Origin: JBBDMX01 sp038241095
GTDB taxonomy: Bacteria > Planctomycetota > Phycisphaerae > Phycisphaerales > Phycisphaeraceae
Assembly: GCA_038241095.1 (NCBI GenBank)
Contig: JBBRGB010000041.1
Span: 1 to 17,575, forward strand
Reading direction: 5' to 3'
Length of the DNA stretch: 17,575 bases
This document shows, piece by piece, positions 16,831-17,575 of this stretch (the stretch's first letter is position 1; the number at the start of each line of letters is the position of its first letter). The notes below the pieces were generated by a model. It was given only the letters and a program-made list of their open reading frames with translations, was not told the DNA's origin and did not search any database. The position numbers were made by a program, and so were the translations under genes.

Positions 16831-17575
16831 ATGATCACTCGCAACGATGACCTCCTGGCCGACCGCATCGCCGAACTTGGCCAAGCCGTGCTGGTCGGCG
16901 GACAGTTGAGCCGGGAGGAGGCCCGCGAACTGACCCACGCCACCGGCGACGCCATCTGCGACCTCTTCTACTGGGCCAACAAAATTCGCATCCGCCACCT
17001 CGGCCGCCAAGTCAAGTTCTGCTCCATCGTCGCCGCCAAGGTCGGCGCGTGCAGCGAGGACTGCGGCTACTGCACCCAAAGCAAGCACCACGAAACCTTT
17101 GTCAAGCCCGCCAAGCTCAAAGTCGATGACATGCTCGCGGCCATGGATCAGGCCCTGTCCAACGGTGCCAGCAGCTTCGGCGTCGTCAACTCCGGGCGTG
17201 GCCCCACCGAGCGCGAACTCGACTGGCTCGAGCCGTTTTACGAGCAGGCGGTGGCCAACGGCAAAATCCGTCCCTGCGCCACCCTGGGCGAACTGTCCCC
17301 GCAACAAGCCAAGCGATTGCACGACATGGGTGTGCTGCGCGTCAATCACAATCTGGAAACCAGCCGACGCAACTTCTCTAACGTCATCACCACCCACAGC
17401 TACGATGACCGCATCAAAACCATCCAGACCGCCAAGGCAGCCGGACTTTCCATCTGTTCCGGCGGCATCTTCGGCATGGGTGAGAACTGGCACGATCGTG
17501 TGGATATGGCCCTTGAATTGCGGAGGCTTGAGGTCGATGTAGTGCCCATTAACTTCCTTAACGCCATTCCCGGCA
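16831..17575 (+). CDS. bioB: biotin synthase, 3'-truncated by the window end
   Basis: The frame from ATG 16831 is open to the last base, giving 248 residues of a protein usually 320-350 long. BioB is a radical-SAM enzyme that inserts sulfur into dethiobiotin, the last step of biotin synthesis. The radical-SAM triad GACSEDCGYCTQS gives Cys74, Cys78 and Cys81 for the [4Fe-4S] cluster. Cys149 (RPCATLGEL) and Cys209 (SICSGGIFGMGE) match E. coli Cys128 and Cys188 of the auxiliary cluster. The third ligand, E. coli Cys97, falls in SSFGVVNSGRGP, which has no Cys: there is none between residues 82 and 148. An extra Cys64 occurs in KFCSIVAAK just before the triad. AAAGGAC and GGAAAG lie upstream of the start. 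The Arg260 equivalent is outside the window. Confidence 0.96.
   Translation, partial: MITRNDDLLADRIAELGQAVLVGGQLSREEARELTHATGDAICDLFYWANKIRIRHLGRQVKFCSIVAAKVGACSEDCGYCTQSKHHETFVKPAKLKVDDMLAAMDQALSNGASSFGVVNSGRGPTERELDWLEPFYEQAVANGKIRPCATLGELSPQQAKRLHDMGVLRVNHNLETSRRNFSNVITTHSYDDRIKTIQTAKAAGLSICSGGIFGMGENWHDRVDMALELRRLEVDVVPINFLNAIPG

Overview
The window looks like part of the chromosome of a high-GC planctomycete, probably of the class Phycisphaerae. This is inferred from the mix of genes: pseudopilins with PA14 and repeat ectodomains, a dockerin-repeat protein with a PEP-CTERM tail, a PF12831-type FAD oxidoreductase, several tiny exported proteins, and many short repeats between genes. There is no 16S gene or other direct taxonomic marker. 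Genes lie on both strands in short units. I see no rRNA, tRNA, CRISPR array, phage or transposase gene.

Layout. Positions 1-2737 (+) are the end of a pseudopilin operon: a 5'-truncated minor pseudopilin, a GspJ-like pseudopilin and a GspK/PilX-like protein that carries a PA14 domain and a ladder of nine Asn-Ala-Arg repeats. Positions 2738-3195 hold a degenerate copy of a long inverted-repeat element and a consensus sigma-54 promoter. That promoter leads into an ammonium transporter gene (amt, 3196-4698) and a PII gene (glnB, 4781-5119), with an intrinsic terminator at 5233-5265. Positions 5406-9009 (-) carry dut, a FAD-dependent oxidoreductase and uppP, separated by repeats. Positions 9091-10962 (-) encode an exported PEP-CTERM/dockerin-repeat protein, and 11191-12546 (+) a divergent MFS transporter. 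Positions 12579-15521 (-) encode aconitase, with a G-rich tandem repeat upstream of it. From 15785 to 16708 (+) come three tiny genes for exported or membrane proteins. The window ends inside a biotin synthase gene (16831 onward, truncated).

How the genes work together. The clearest unit is sigma-54 promoter, amt, glnB, terminator: a nitrogen-control operon in which PII would gate the ammonium channel. This PII has Met where the uridylylated Tyr51 of the enteric proteins lies, so its control must differ. The BioB lacks the first of the three cysteines that hold the sulfur-donating [2Fe-2S] cluster in E. coli and has an extra cysteine near the radical-SAM triad, which suggests a different sulfur-donor cluster. 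The remaining genes are housekeeping (dut, uppP, acn) or envelope and secretion functions.

The least explained parts are the dispersed 46-bp-arm inverted repeat (8043-8156 and 2832-2958), the 25-bp repeats at 5948-6067, the inverted heptamer arrays around the glnB terminator, the 16-bp G-rich tandem array upstream of acn, the NAR-ladder ectodomain and the three-gene cluster of tiny exported proteins. I found no convincing complete new system. The small-protein cluster and the NAR-repeat protein are the best candidates for new biology.
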